Assembly (NCBI GenBank): GCA_964432995.1
Contig: CAYSPU010000130.1
Span: 1-16,290, forward strand
From: CAYSPU01 sp964432995
GTDB lineage: Bacteria; Verrucomicrobiota; Verrucomicrobiia; Limisphaerales; JAHDYP01
DNA: 16,290 bases
Direction of reading: 5' to 3'
Shown here: positions 6,263 to 14,242 of the stretch, piece after piece
Position numbering within the stretch: the first letter of the stretch is position 1
How the letters are laid out: every line of letters begins with the position of its first letter
Position numbers and translations under genes: made by a program
The notes under the pieces: model-generated
Database searches by the model: none
What the model was told of the DNA's origin: nothing
The model's input: only the letters and a program-made list of their open reading frames with translations

Positions 6263-7303
6263 GTGAAGACATCGACCATCCTCCCCCCCGCCTATCGCCC
6301 CCTGCTAGGCGTGAAGGAAACGGAACGGGCCATCAAGGGCCTGAAGGACTTCTTCGAACTCAACCTCTCGACCGAGCTCAACCTGAGCCGGGTCACCGCC
6401 CCCCTCTTCGTCCAAGGCGGCACCGGCATCAACGACGACCTCAACGGCGTCGAACGGCCGGCCACCTTCCCGGTCCGAGACCTGCCCGGCATCCGCGTCG
6501 AGGTGGTCCAATCGCTCGCCAAATGGAAACGCATGATGCTCGGCGAACTGAACTTCGAAGCCGGCTACGGCCTCTACACCGACATGAATGCGATTCGGGC
6601 CGACGAGACCCTCGACAGCACGCACTCGCTCTACGTCGACCAGTGGGACTGGGAACGCGTGATCACGCCCGCCGAGCGGAACCTCGACTTTCTCCGCAAG
6701 ATCGTCCGGAAGATCTACTCCATCCTCAAACGCACCGAGCATTTCCTCTACGAACGGTATGCGGACATCCGGCCGGAGCTACCCGAGGAGATCACTTTCG
6801 TCCACGCGGAAGAACTGCTTGCCTGTTTCCCGGACCTGCCGCCGAAGGAACGCGAGCACCGCTTCCTCGAGCAACACCGGGCAGCGTTCCTCATCGGCAT
6901 CGGCGGCACGCTGGCCAATGGCGAGTCTCATGACGGTCGGGCACCCGATTACGACGACTGGACCACGCCCACCGGCGGCGGGTTCCACGGCCTGAACGGG
7001 GATCTCCTCGTCTGGAACCCCGTCCTCAGAACCGCCTTCGAGCTCTCCTCGATGGGAATCCGGGTCGACAAGGAAACCCTGCTCCGCCAACTCGAGATCC
7101 GTGGCTGCCCGGAACGGACGGAACTGCTTTGGCATCGCCGGCTGTTGCATGACGAAATGCCGCTCTCGATCGGCGGCGGCATCGGCCAGTCGCGGTTGTG
7201 CATGTATTTCCTGCGCAAGGCGCACATCGGCGAGATTCAGGCCAGTCTGTGGCCTGACGACATGGTGAAGACCTGTCGCCAGCACCAGATCCCACTCCTC
7301 TGA
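6263..7303 (+). CDS. asnA: Aspartate-ammonia ligase (asparagine synthetase A)
   Basis: The 346-residue protein is close to the E. coli AsnA length (330) and recognisable throughout. It converts aspartate, ammonia and ATP to asparagine, AMP and pyrophosphate in the cytoplasm, using a class II aminoacyl-tRNA-synthetase-like fold. Hallmarks are SLAKWKR (84-90), GLYTDM (103-108), the signature YVDQWDWERV (124-133), HDGRAPDYDDW (223-233), GLNGDLLVWNPV (243-254), ELSSMGIRVD (260-269) and GGGIGQSR (304-311). The start is GTG at 6263, giving MKTSTILPP, which fits family N-termini; no clear Shine-Dalgarno precedes it. It stands alone between the nuclease and fumarase genes, with 93 bp to the next start. 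AsnA uses free ammonia and is patchily distributed in bacteria, so its presence says this organism can make asparagine without glutamine-dependent AsnB. Confidence 0.97.
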   Translation: MKTSTILPPAYRPLLGVKETERAIKGLKDFFELNLSTELNLSRVTAPLFVQGGTGINDDLNGVERPATFPVRDLPGIRVEVVQSLAKWKRMMLGELNFEAGYGLYTDMNAIRADETLDSTHSLYVDQWDWERVITPAERNLDFLRKIVRKIYSILKRTEHFLYERYADIRPELPEEITFVHAEELLACFPDLPPKEREHRFLEQHRAAFLIGIGGTLANGESHDGRAPDYDDWTTPTGGGFHGLNGDLLVWNPVLRTAFELSSMGIRVDKETLLRQLEIRGCPERTELLWHRRLLHDEMPLSIGGGIGQSRLCMYFLRKAHIGEIQASLWPDDMVKTCRQHQIPLL

Positions 7304-7359
7304 CGCCGTCCCGTCCCACCGCCTCACCATCGCACCGTCGCCGGGATTCCGCCGGTTCA

Positions 7360-7388
7360 TTGACACCCCGATGCGCGCGCTCTACGGT
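7360..7388 (+). promoter_or_regulatory. Candidate promoter of the fumarase/two-component operon
   Basis: A perfect -35 TTGACA (7360-7365) is followed after 17 bp by TACGGT (7383-7388). Transcription would start at about 7394-7396, only one to three bases before the ATG at 7397. The mRNA would then be leaderless or nearly so, which fits the lack of a good ribosome-binding site there. Confidence 0.5.
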
Positions 7389-7396
7389 CGGGGCAT

Positions 7397-8275
7397 ATGC
7401 ACCGGCTGCTGGACTCCCTGGTCGAACTCATCCGCCGGACCTCGGCCGAGATTCCGGATGATGTCCACCGAGCCCTGCAAACCGCGCTCGACCAGGAACT
7501 GCAGGGGGCCACGGCCAGGTCCACCCTCGAGATCGTGGAACGGAACATCGCCTTGGCGCGACAGAAGTCGCAACCCCTCTGCCAGGACACGGGCGGCGTG
7601 CTCTTCTATGTGGATGGTCCCCTTGGCCTCGACCAACTGGCTTTCGAGGAGACCGCGCGCCTGGCAGTAACCGAGGCGACCCGCCGCGGTTATCTCCGAC
7701 AGAACTCCGTGGATCCGCTCACTGGTCGCAACGATGGCACCAACCTGGGGCCGGGTTCCCCCACCCTGCATTTCCACCAGCACCACGACCCGGGGACGGC
7801 GGTTCGGCTCATCCTCAAGGGCGGCGGTTGCGAAAACGTCGGCGCCCAATACTCGCTGCCGCACGAGGCGCTGCGGGCCAACCGCGATCGGGACGGCTGC
7901 CGTCGGGTGATCCTGGACGCCGTGCTGCAAGCCCAGGGTAAAGGGTGCGCGCCTGGGGTTTTGGGGGTTTGCCTTGGGGGCGACCGTGCCACGGGCTACG
8001 CGCATTCGAAGCGGCAGTTTCTGCGGCGGTTGGAAGACCGGAATCCGGAACCCGATCTCGACCGATTGGAGCAGGAGGTGTTGCGGACGGCGAACGAGCT
8101 TGGCATTGGCCCGATGGGCTTTGGGGGTCGGACGACGTTGCTCGGCGTCAAGATCGGCGTCCTCAACCGCGTGCCGGCCTCCTACTTCGTGAGCGTGAGT
8201 TACATGTGCTGGGCCTACCGCCGCCAGGGTGTCGCCCTCGACCCCGAGGGCACGATTCGAGAGTGGCTTTACTGA
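7397..8275 (+). CDS. Class I (4Fe-4S) fumarate/tartrate hydro-lyase, alpha subunit
   Basis: The 292-residue product matches the N-terminal (TtdA/FumA-N) half of class I fumarases in its two-subunit form. The enzyme adds water reversibly to fumarate to give malate, or dehydrates tartrate, using an oxygen-sensitive 4Fe-4S cluster. Likely cluster ligands are C62 in PLCQDTGG, C184 in GCAPGVLG (usually CPPG) and C271 in VSYMCWAYRR. Their spacings of 122 and 87 residues are close to those I recall for E. coli FumA (C105, C224, C318). Other family landmarks are KGGGCEN (141-147) and LGGDRATGYAHSK (193-205). C145 and C192 are additional cysteines, where Ser and Gly are commoner. Fumarase and L-tartrate dehydratase cannot be separated here, although fumarase is the likelier general role. 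The start fits the family; the beta subunit follows after 3 bp. Confidence 0.92.
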   Translation: MHRLLDSLVELIRRTSAEIPDDVHRALQTALDQELQGATARSTLEIVERNIALARQKSQPLCQDTGGVLFYVDGPLGLDQLAFEETARLAVTEATRRGYLRQNSVDPLTGRNDGTNLGPGSPTLHFHQHHDPGTAVRLILKGGGCENVGAQYSLPHEALRANRDRDGCRRVILDAVLQAQGKGCAPGVLGVCLGGDRATGYAHSKRQFLRRLEDRNPEPDLDRLEQEVLRTANELGIGPMGFGGRTTLLGVKIGVLNRVPASYFVSVSYMCWAYRRQGVALDPEGTIREWLY

Positions 8276-8278
8276 CCC

Positions 8279-8854
8279 ATGACCTCCCTCCACGAACCGT
8301 TCACGGCAGAGAAGATCCGGCAGCTCCGCGTCGGCGACGAGGTGGAGATCTCCGGAACCCTGTTCACCGGTCGGGACGCCGTCCACAAGCATCTCTACGA
8401 AGGCGGCGCACTGCCCCCGGCGCTCGACCTCCGCAATCGCATCCTCTACCACTGCGGCCCGGTCGTGCTCCGCGACGAGCGCGACCAGTGGCGGGTGCTC
8501 GCCGCCGGCCCCACGACGTCGATCCGCGAAGAGCCCTACCAGGCGGAGATCATCCGCCGGTGCGGCATCCGCGGCGTCATGGGCAAGGGCGGCATGGGCG
8601 CGCGCACGTTGGCCGCGTGCCGGGAGGCCGGCTGCGTCTATTTCCATGCCGTCGGCGGAGCCGCCCAGGTCCTCGCCGCGTGCATCCGCCGGGTCCGCAA
8701 CGTCTACCTGCTCGAACAATTCGGATCGCCGGAGGCCATCTGGGAGTTCGAGGTGGAGCGGTTTCCCGCCGTGGTGACCATGGATGCCCACGGCCAGTCC
8801 CTCCACGACGAAGTGCTGGCCCGGAGCCAGGCCGAACTGGCCAAACGGCTTTAG
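8279..8854 (+). CDS. Class I (4Fe-4S) fumarate/tartrate hydro-lyase, beta subunit
   Basis: The 191-residue product matches the C-terminal (TtdB/FumA-C) half of class I fumarases and forms the active enzyme with the preceding alpha subunit. Active-site positions known from Leishmania fumarase can be placed by motif spacing: GPTTSIR (T79, T80, R83, equivalent to T467, T468, R471) and K103 in GVMGKGGM (equivalent to K491), with R32 in TGRDAVH as the likely partner of R421. The spacing of 24 residues from T79 to K103 equals that in the Leishmania enzyme as I recall it. The cluster cysteines lie in the alpha subunit. The ATG is 3 bp after the alpha stop, so translation is probably coupled. The sensor kinase gene starts 8 bp downstream. 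Confidence 0.92.
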   Translation: MTSLHEPFTAEKIRQLRVGDEVEISGTLFTGRDAVHKHLYEGGALPPALDLRNRILYHCGPVVLRDERDQWRVLAAGPTTSIREEPYQAEIIRRCGIRGVMGKGGMGARTLAACREAGCVYFHAVGGAAQVLAACIRRVRNVYLLEQFGSPEAIWEFEVERFPAVVTMDAHGQSLHDEVLARSQAELAKRL

Positions 8855-8862
8855 CCCGGATC

Positions 8863-10170
8863 ATGGACAGGTCTACAGCGAAGACGCCACTCGACGCATG
8901 TCGGGAATGCGTCGCTTCCCGGCGGGTCCTCCTGGGGAGGGGCGTGCTCCTGCTCTCCGCGGCCGGGACGTTGGCCGCCGCTGTGGCACCTGAGTCCTCC
9001 GCGTTGCCCCAGGTCTCCCGGCTGCAGGAGCTGTTCTGGGCGCTCATCCTGCTGGTCGGGTTCACCCTGGCCGGCGTGGTCTGGTTCGGACTCATCCGGC
9101 GCCGGCTGCGACTGGAGCGGACTGCGCTCCAGAACCGCGAGGCGGCGTTCGACGCCTGGTATCGGGACCTGTTCGAAAACGCGCATGACATTCTGTTTGC
9201 GTTGGACCCGGACGGCCGGCTGGTTTCACTGAACCGCGCCGGCAAGCAGGTGTTGGGCTATTCCACAGACGGCCGGCCGCCGCTGCTCCCGGACCTGGTG
9301 AGCGTCCGCGACCGAGCCGCCATCGAGACGCTGCTTCGTCAACTCCGCGAGGGTCAGGGCACCGGTCATGGCGAATTCGAACTCGTCGCCCAGGACGGCC
9401 GCCGCGTTGTCTTGCACGTCAACCTGCGCCGACAGGACCTCCCGGGACACGGCCCGCGAATCCAGGGTCTGGCGTGGGATGTCACGGAACAACGGCGCGC
9501 GGAGGAAGCACTCCGGGAGAGCGAACATCGTTTGCGTCACTCCCTGGAAGAGCGCATCCGCATCGGCCGCGACCTCCACGATGGCATCATCCAGTCGATT
9601 TACGCCGTCGGCCTGGGACTGGGCGAATGCCGACGTCTGCTCGCCAGCCAGCCGGAGGCCGCGCGACAACACCTCGAACGGAGTGTCGCCGACCTGAACG
9701 CCGTCATCCGTGACGTGCGCCGCTTCATCGGCGGTTTGGAACCGGAGGCCCTCAAGGGACGCGAATTCGAGACCGCACTGCAAGGGATTGTGGCCAGCCT
9801 CGGTCGGAACCGGGCGGTCGACCTTCAAGTCCTCGTCGATCCCGCCGCCGCCAACGGCCTCAGCGCCCGCCAGGCCGAGGACCTCCTCCAGATCGCCCGC
9901 GAAGCGGTCAGCAACGCCCTCCGTCACAGCGGCTGCCAGCGGTTGAAGATCGAACTCGCCGCCGCCCCCGCCGGCGGCACCCGCCTGGAGATTCGCGATG
10001 ACGGCAGCGGCCTCTCGTCGGAGGCCCGTTCGTCCGGAGGCCTTGGTCTCCGCAACATTGACGCCCGTGCCCGGAACCTCGGCGCCCGCCACGAGATCCT
10101 CTCCGCCCCCGGGCACGGCACCATTGTCCGCCTGGACATTCCGAAGGAACCGGCTTGTGAATCCCCCTGA
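8863..10170 (+). CDS. Membrane sensor histidine kinase, PAS + HisKA_3 + HATPase (NarL-partner type)
   Basis: The product has 435 residues. The start is the ATG at 8863, 8 bp after the fumarase beta stop; the longer open frame upstream lies out of frame inside the fumarase genes. Two hydrophobic segments (about 22-42 and 57-79) probably form a membrane hairpin with a very short extracytoplasmic loop. A PAS domain follows (about 96-213, with LFENAHDILFALDPDGRL and the closing GLAWDVTEQ). The HisKA_3 dimerisation helix has phosphoacceptor H239 in GRDLHDGIIQSIYAVGL. The ATPase domain has N351 (EAVSNALRHS), DDGSG (379-383) and GGLGLRN (392-398). This class pairs with NarL/LuxR-type regulators, exactly the type encoded next. 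The signal is unknown; the minimal periplasmic part points to a cytoplasmic or membrane cue read by PAS. The position suggests co-transcription with the fumarase genes. Confidence 0.9.
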   Translation: MDRSTAKTPLDACRECVASRRVLLGRGVLLLSAAGTLAAAVAPESSALPQVSRLQELFWALILLVGFTLAGVVWFGLIRRRLRLERTALQNREAAFDAWYRDLFENAHDILFALDPDGRLVSLNRAGKQVLGYSTDGRPPLLPDLVSVRDRAAIETLLRQLREGQGTGHGEFELVAQDGRRVVLHVNLRRQDLPGHGPRIQGLAWDVTEQRRAEEALRESEHRLRHSLEERIRIGRDLHDGIIQSIYAVGLGLGECRRLLASQPEAARQHLERSVADLNAVIRDVRRFIGGLEPEALKGREFETALQGIVASLGRNRAVDLQVLVDPAAANGLSARQAEDLLQIAREAVSNALRHSGCQRLKIELAAAPAGGTRLEIRDDGSGLSSEARSSGGLGLRNIDARARNLGARHEILSAPGHGTIVRLDIPKEPACESP

Positions 10171-10825
10171 ACCCAAGCGCATCCGCATCGTCATCGTGGA
10201 CGACCACCGGGTTGTCCGCTCCGGCCTGACCGCGCTGCTCGGTCAATACCCCTGGATCGCGGTCGCCGGCGAAGCCGGCACCGTGGCTGAGGCCGTCCGC
10301 GAGACCGTCCGCCTCAGGCCCGACCTGGTGCTCATGGACGTCCGGCTGCCCGACGGCAAGGGCTACGAGGCCTGCCGCGAGATTCGTCGCCAGGCCCCGG
10401 AGACCCGGGTGCTGTTTCTGACCTCGTTTGCCGACGAGGAGATCGTGCTCGAGTCGCTGGATGCGGGTGCCGACGGCTATCTGCTGAAGGAGATTGACGA
10501 GGAAGCGCTGGTTCGTGGGATCCAGGAGGTGGCCGCCGGGCGGTCGATTCTGGACCCGGCCGTCACCCGCCGCGTTCTCGAACGCACCCGCCAACCCCCC
10601 GGCTCGACCGCGCGCGAGAAATGGGAATCGCTGTCGCCCCAGGAACGCCGCGTCCTGGCGTTGGTCGCCGAAGGCAAGACCAACAAGGAAATTGCCATGG
10701 CCCTCGAGCTGAGCGACAAGACCGTAAAGAACTACTTCAGCAATCTCCTGGACAAGCTCCAGCTCTCCCGTCGATCCCAAGCCGCCGCCTTCTACGTGCA
10801 ACACGGCGGAAGCGCCGAACACTGA
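10157..10825 (+). CDS. NarL/LuxR-family response regulator
   Basis: The product has 222 residues. I chose the GTG at 10157 because GAAGGA lies eight bases upstream and the receiver domain follows at once; it overlaps the kinase end by 14 bp, a mark of translational coupling. The receiver domain (about 9-125) has the acidic pair D15-D16 (IVDDHRVVRSGL), phosphoacceptor D61 (LVLMDVRLP), T89 in FLTSFAD and K111 in YLLKEID. The C-terminal GerE-type helix-turn-helix (about 156-212) reads LSPQERRVLALVAEGKTNKE and TVKNYFSNLLDKL, with the usual KEIA and TVKN recognition region. It is a DNA-binding transcription factor phosphorylated most likely by the preceding kinase. Its targets are unknown; autoregulation or control of the fumarase genes is a reasonable guess from linkage only. 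Confidence 0.94.
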   Translation: MNPPEPKRIRIVIVDDHRVVRSGLTALLGQYPWIAVAGEAGTVAEAVRETVRLRPDLVLMDVRLPDGKGYEACREIRRQAPETRVLFLTSFADEEIVLESLDAGADGYLLKEIDEEALVRGIQEVAAGRSILDPAVTRRVLERTRQPPGSTAREKWESLSPQERRVLALVAEGKTNKEIAMALELSDKTVKNYFSNLLDKLQLSRRSQAAAFYVQHGGSAEH

Positions 10826-10867
10826 TTCCGGGCCGGTTCCCGCCCCGGCGCGTGCGAGGCCAGTGTT
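10818..10867 (+). terminator. Possible imperfect terminator after the response regulator gene
   Basis: AACACTG (10818-10824) and CAGTGTT (10861-10867) are complementary and enclose a GC-rich inner stem (GCCGG with CCGGC). The downstream T run is only TTTGCTG, so termination strength is doubtful. The 126-bp gap holds nothing else I can support, and no promoter for the hybrid kinase gene was recognised. Confidence 0.3.
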
Positions 10868-10951
10868 TGCTGTGGCGCCGGAAGAGAGGTGGCGCTAGGC
10901 TGCCCAGCAGAGTGTTGAGGATGGCATGACGCTTTTCGAAGCGAGTCCGCG

Positions 10952-13900
10952 ATGAAAGCGCCGGTTCCCCCAAATGAAGAACCGCGCCTCACAGCATTGA
11001 GGCGGCAGGAGATTCTGGATTCCCCGCCGGAGCCGGAGTTTGACGACCTGGTGCAGTTGGCCGCGAGTTTGTGCGACACGCCGATGGCGTTGATCTCGCT
11101 GGTGGATGAGAACCGGCAGTGGTTCAAGGCGCGGGTGGGCGTGACGGCGACGGAGACCTCGAGGGACATCGCCTTCTGTGCCCACGGGATTCTGGAACCG
11201 GGCTTCTTCGTCGTGCCGGATGCCACGAAGGATCCGCGGTTCGCGAACAATCCGCTGGTGATGGCGGAGCCGCAGATCCGGTTCTATGCGGGGGCGCCGC
11301 TGGTGACGGAGGAGGGTCTGGCGCTGGGGATGCTCTGTGTCCTGGACCGGCGGGCGCGGCGCCTGAGCCGTTCGCAGCGGGAGGGGTTGGCGGCGCTGGC
11401 GCGCATGGCGGCGCGGCAGATCGCGATCCGCCGCCGGCGGAAGCTGGCGGGGGCGGTCGACGTCGAACTGGAGCGCGACGGGGTGTCGGTGGCGGAACTG
11501 GAGACGGAAGTGATGCGGCGCCGGCGGGCGGAGGAGGAGATCCAGCGCTATTGGGACATGGTGCGGAGCCTTCCGCTGGCGTTGACGGTGTGGCGGTTGG
11601 ACGAGGCGACCGATCTGGGGAGCTTCGAGCTGGTGGCGGCGAATCCGGCGGCGGCGCGGGTGTTGCAGGCCCCGGTGGCGGAGTGGTTGGGGAAGCGGTT
11701 GAAGGAGATCCACCCGATGCTGCTGGAGACGGAGCTTCCGCGGCGCGCCGAGGAGGTGATCCGGACCGGCCAGGCGGTGGATCTGGTGCAGGTGCGGCAT
11801 GCGACGGAGCGAGTGCCGCAACGGGACTTCGCGGTGCGGATCTTTCCGTTATCCGGGCGTTCGGTGGGGGTGGCGATTGAAGACATCACGGATCGTCGTC
11901 TGGCGGAACAGGCGCAACTGGAGAACCAGGCGCGGAAGGCGGCGATCCTGGATTCCGCGTTGGACGCGATTGTGACGTTGGATCACGAGGGGAACGTGTT
12001 CGAGTGGAATCCGGCGGCGGAGCGGATGTTTGGGATGCGGCGGGCGGCGGCGCTGGGGAAGGAGTTGGCGCGGCTGGTGTTTCCAGTGGCGGAGCAGGGC
12101 CGATTTCGCGAGGCGCTCGAGCTCTACCAACAAGGGCGCGAGAGTGTGCTGGTCGGTTGCCGCGTGGAGATGACGGCACGACGGTTGGACAGCACCGAGT
12201 TTCCCGTGGAGCTGAGTGTGACGCGGGTGCCCAAGGAAGGTCCGGCGATGTTCACGGGGTTCATCCGGGATATCACGGAACGGCGCCAGTTCGAGGAGAC
12301 GCTGCGGCGGAAGGAAGCCACCCTGCTGGACGCCCAGCGGATCGGTCGGATCGGAAGCTGGGAATTGGACCTGGCGACGAACCGTTTCGAGTGGTCGGAG
12401 GAGACCTATCGCATCCTGGGGTTGCAGCGGGCAAAGACCGTTCCGTCGCCGGAAGCGTTTCTGGAGGCGGTGCATCCGGACGATCGGGAGCGGGTGCGGC
12501 GGGCCATCGAGCGGGCGTTGCAGGGGCTGGATCTCTACCGGTTCGAGCATCGGATCCTGACGACGGATGGCACGCAAAGCGTGGTGCTGCAGCGGGCGGA
12601 ATTGGTCTACGACCGCGACCGGCGGCCGGTCCGGTGGCTGGGCACGGTCCAGGACATCACCGAGCGCAAGCAGGCCGAAGAAGCCGTGCGCGCCTCGCAG
12701 GGGCTGTACTCGTCGCTGGTCGAGTCCATGCCCCAGTGCGTCTTCCGCAAGGACGCTCACCGTCGCTTCACGTTTGCCAACAGCAAGCTCTGTCAGACCG
12801 TCGGACGCCGCCTCGAGGAGGTGATCGGCCACACGGACCGCGATTTCTTTCCCGAAGCGTTCTCCCAGCGCGCGGAGGAGGACGAACGCCGCGTCCTGCA
12901 GACGGGCGAGTCCCGGGAGACGATTGAGGAGACCGAGTTGCCCGGCTTGGGACACCGGATGCTGCAGGTCCTGCGGGCGCCGATCGTCAACGTGCGGGGC
13001 GAGATCATCGGTCTGCAGGGCATGTTCTGGGACATCACCGACCGGCAGCAGTTGGAGGAACAACTGCGTCAGGCGCAGAAGATGGAGACGATCGGCCAGT
13101 TGGCGGGCGGCGTGGCGCACGACTTCAACAACCTCCTGACGGTCATCCAGGGGCACGCGTCCATCATGCTGGCGCAGGCCAGCTTGTCAGCCCGACAGCA
13201 GAATTCCCTCCAGCAGATCTCGACGGCCGCCGAGCGCGCGGCGCATTTGACGCGCCAGTTGCTGACGTTCAGCCGGAAGCAAGTGCTCCAGCCTCGGCAC
13301 CTGGATCTCAACGAGGTGGTGCTCCACCTCTCGCGCATGCTCCAACGCACCCTTGGGGAGGACGTCCACCTCGAGGTGCAGGTGGCCCCGGATCTGCCCG
13401 CGATTTACGCCGACCCCGTCATGGTGGAGCAGGCGCTGCTGAACCTGGCGGTGAACTCGCGGGATGCCATGCCGACGGGCGGCCAGTTGTCCGTGATGAC
13501 GAGCGCCTGTGTGGTGGACGAAGCCTACGTGGGCCAGAACCCGGAGGCGTCGGTGGGACCGCACGTGTGCCTGACGGTGGTCGACACCGGCTGCGGCATT
13601 CGCGCCGAGCACCTGCCGCACATCTTCGAGCCGTTCTTCACCACGAAGGACGTGGGCAAGGGGACCGGCCTCGGCCTGGCCACGGTCTACGGCATCGTCC
13701 GCCAGCACCGCGGCTGGATCACCGTCCGGAGCGAGGTCGGACGGGGTACCACTTTCCAAATCTACCTTCCCGTCAGCGAAGCCCCAACGCGCGAGGCCAC
13801 CGAGATGCTGCCGGCCCCCGCCGTCGCAGGCGGACGCGAAACCATCCTCGTCGTCGAGGACGAGGGATCCGTCCGGGAACTCGTCCGGGGCATTCTCGAG

Positions 13901-14218
13901 GAGCGGGGTTACGTCGTGCTCGAAGCCCGCTCGGGGAAGGCGGCCCTGCAAATCTGGGGCCGGCACCGCGATCGGATCGACCTCCTCCTGACGGACATCG
14001 TGATGCCCGAAGGGGTGAGCGGCCGGGAGCTGGGCCGTCGGCTCGTCGCCGACAAGCCTTCCCTCAAGGTGATCTACAGCAGCGGGTACAGCCCCGACGC
14101 GATCAACCCTGACCGCGACTTGCGGGAAGGAATGAACTTCCTGCCCAAGCCCTTTGTGCCGCAACGCCTCGTTCAGATGGTCCGCTCGTGCCTGGACCGC
14201 GGACCCGGGGGTTCCTGA
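10952..14218 (+). CDS. Hybrid sensor histidine kinase: GAF, four PAS, HisKA, HATPase, receiver
   Basis: The 1088-residue product has no predicted membrane segment and is probably cytoplasmic. Domains in order: GAF (about 10-160, with RDIAFCAHGI and GAPLVTEEG), a basic/acidic coiled-coil linker (180-200), PAS1 (200-313), PAS2 (328-445, ending GFIRDITERR), PAS3 (455-573, with GSWELDLATNRFEWSE and GTVQDITERK), PAS4 (583-698, ending MFWDITDRQ), HisKA with H723 in GGVAHDFNNLL, HATPase with N835 (NLAVNSRDAM), DTGCG (878-882) and GKGTGLGLA (902-910), and a C-terminal receiver with acidic E969-D970, phosphoacceptor D1015 (LLTDIVMPE) and K1066 (LPKPF). There is no DNA-binding output, so signal must pass to another protein, for example through a phosphotransfer protein or an orphan regulator. 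The ATG at 10952 fits the GAF N-terminus; the ribosome-binding site is weak. Codon endings shift visibly within the gene (see findings). Confidence 0.93.
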   Translation: MKAPVPPNEEPRLTALRRQEILDSPPEPEFDDLVQLAASLCDTPMALISLVDENRQWFKARVGVTATETSRDIAFCAHGILEPGFFVVPDATKDPRFANNPLVMAEPQIRFYAGAPLVTEEGLALGMLCVLDRRARRLSRSQREGLAALARMAARQIAIRRRRKLAGAVDVELERDGVSVAELETEVMRRRRAEEEIQRYWDMVRSLPLALTVWRLDEATDLGSFELVAANPAAARVLQAPVAEWLGKRLKEIHPMLLETELPRRAEEVIRTGQAVDLVQVRHATERVPQRDFAVRIFPLSGRSVGVAIEDITDRRLAEQAQLENQARKAAILDSALDAIVTLDHEGNVFEWNPAAERMFGMRRAAALGKELARLVFPVAEQGRFREALELYQQGRESVLVGCRVEMTARRLDSTEFPVELSVTRVPKEGPAMFTGFIRDITERRQFEETLRRKEATLLDAQRIGRIGSWELDLATNRFEWSEETYRILGLQRAKTVPSPEAFLEAVHPDDRERVRRAIERALQGLDLYRFEHRILTTDGTQSVVLQRAELVYDRDRRPVRWLGTVQDITERKQAEEAVRASQGLYSSLVESMPQCVFRKDAHRRFTFANSKLCQTVGRRLEEVIGHTDRDFFPEAFSQRAEEDERRVLQTGESRETIEETELPGLGHRMLQVLRAPIVNVRGEIIGLQGMFWDITDRQQLEEQLRQAQKMETIGQLAGGVAHDFNNLLTVIQGHASIMLAQASLSARQQNSLQQISTAAERAAHLTRQLLTFSRKQVLQPRHLDLNEVVLHLSRMLQRTLGEDVHLEVQVAPDLPAIYADPVMVEQALLNLAVNSRDAMPTGGQLSVMTSACVVDEAYVGQNPEASVGPHVCLTVVDTGCGIRAEHLPHIFEPFFTTKDVGKGTGLGLATVYGIVRQHRGWITVRSEVGRGTTFQIYLPVSEAPTREATEMLPAPAVAGGRETILVVEDEGSVRELVRGILEERGYVVLEARSGKAALQIWGRHRDRIDLLLTDIVMPEGVSGRELGRRLVADKPSLKVIYSSGYSPDAINPDRDLREGMNFLPKPFVPQRLVQMVRSCLDRGPGGS

Positions 14219-14242
14219 GCCCGCGTGTGAGATATGCGGGCT
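14218..14242. terminator. Stem-loop between convergent genes, probable bidirectional terminator
   Basis: AGCCCGC (14218-14224) and GCGGGCT (14236-14242) form a perfect 7-bp stem with an 11-nt loop. It overlaps the stop codons of the hybrid kinase gene and of the 92-residue minus-strand gene, filling the 22-bp gap between them. No clear T tract follows on either strand, so it is a placement-based call. Confidence 0.45.

Noticed and set aside
7382..8806. 474-codon minus-strand frame antisense to both fumarase genes
   Set aside because: The sense strand encodes two complete enzyme subunits with active-site residues in place; the antisense frame shows no domain.
11849..14164. Long minus-strand frames antisense to the hybrid kinase (11849-13156 and 13187-14164)
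   Set aside because: Shadows of a clear multi-domain kinase; no family resemblance.
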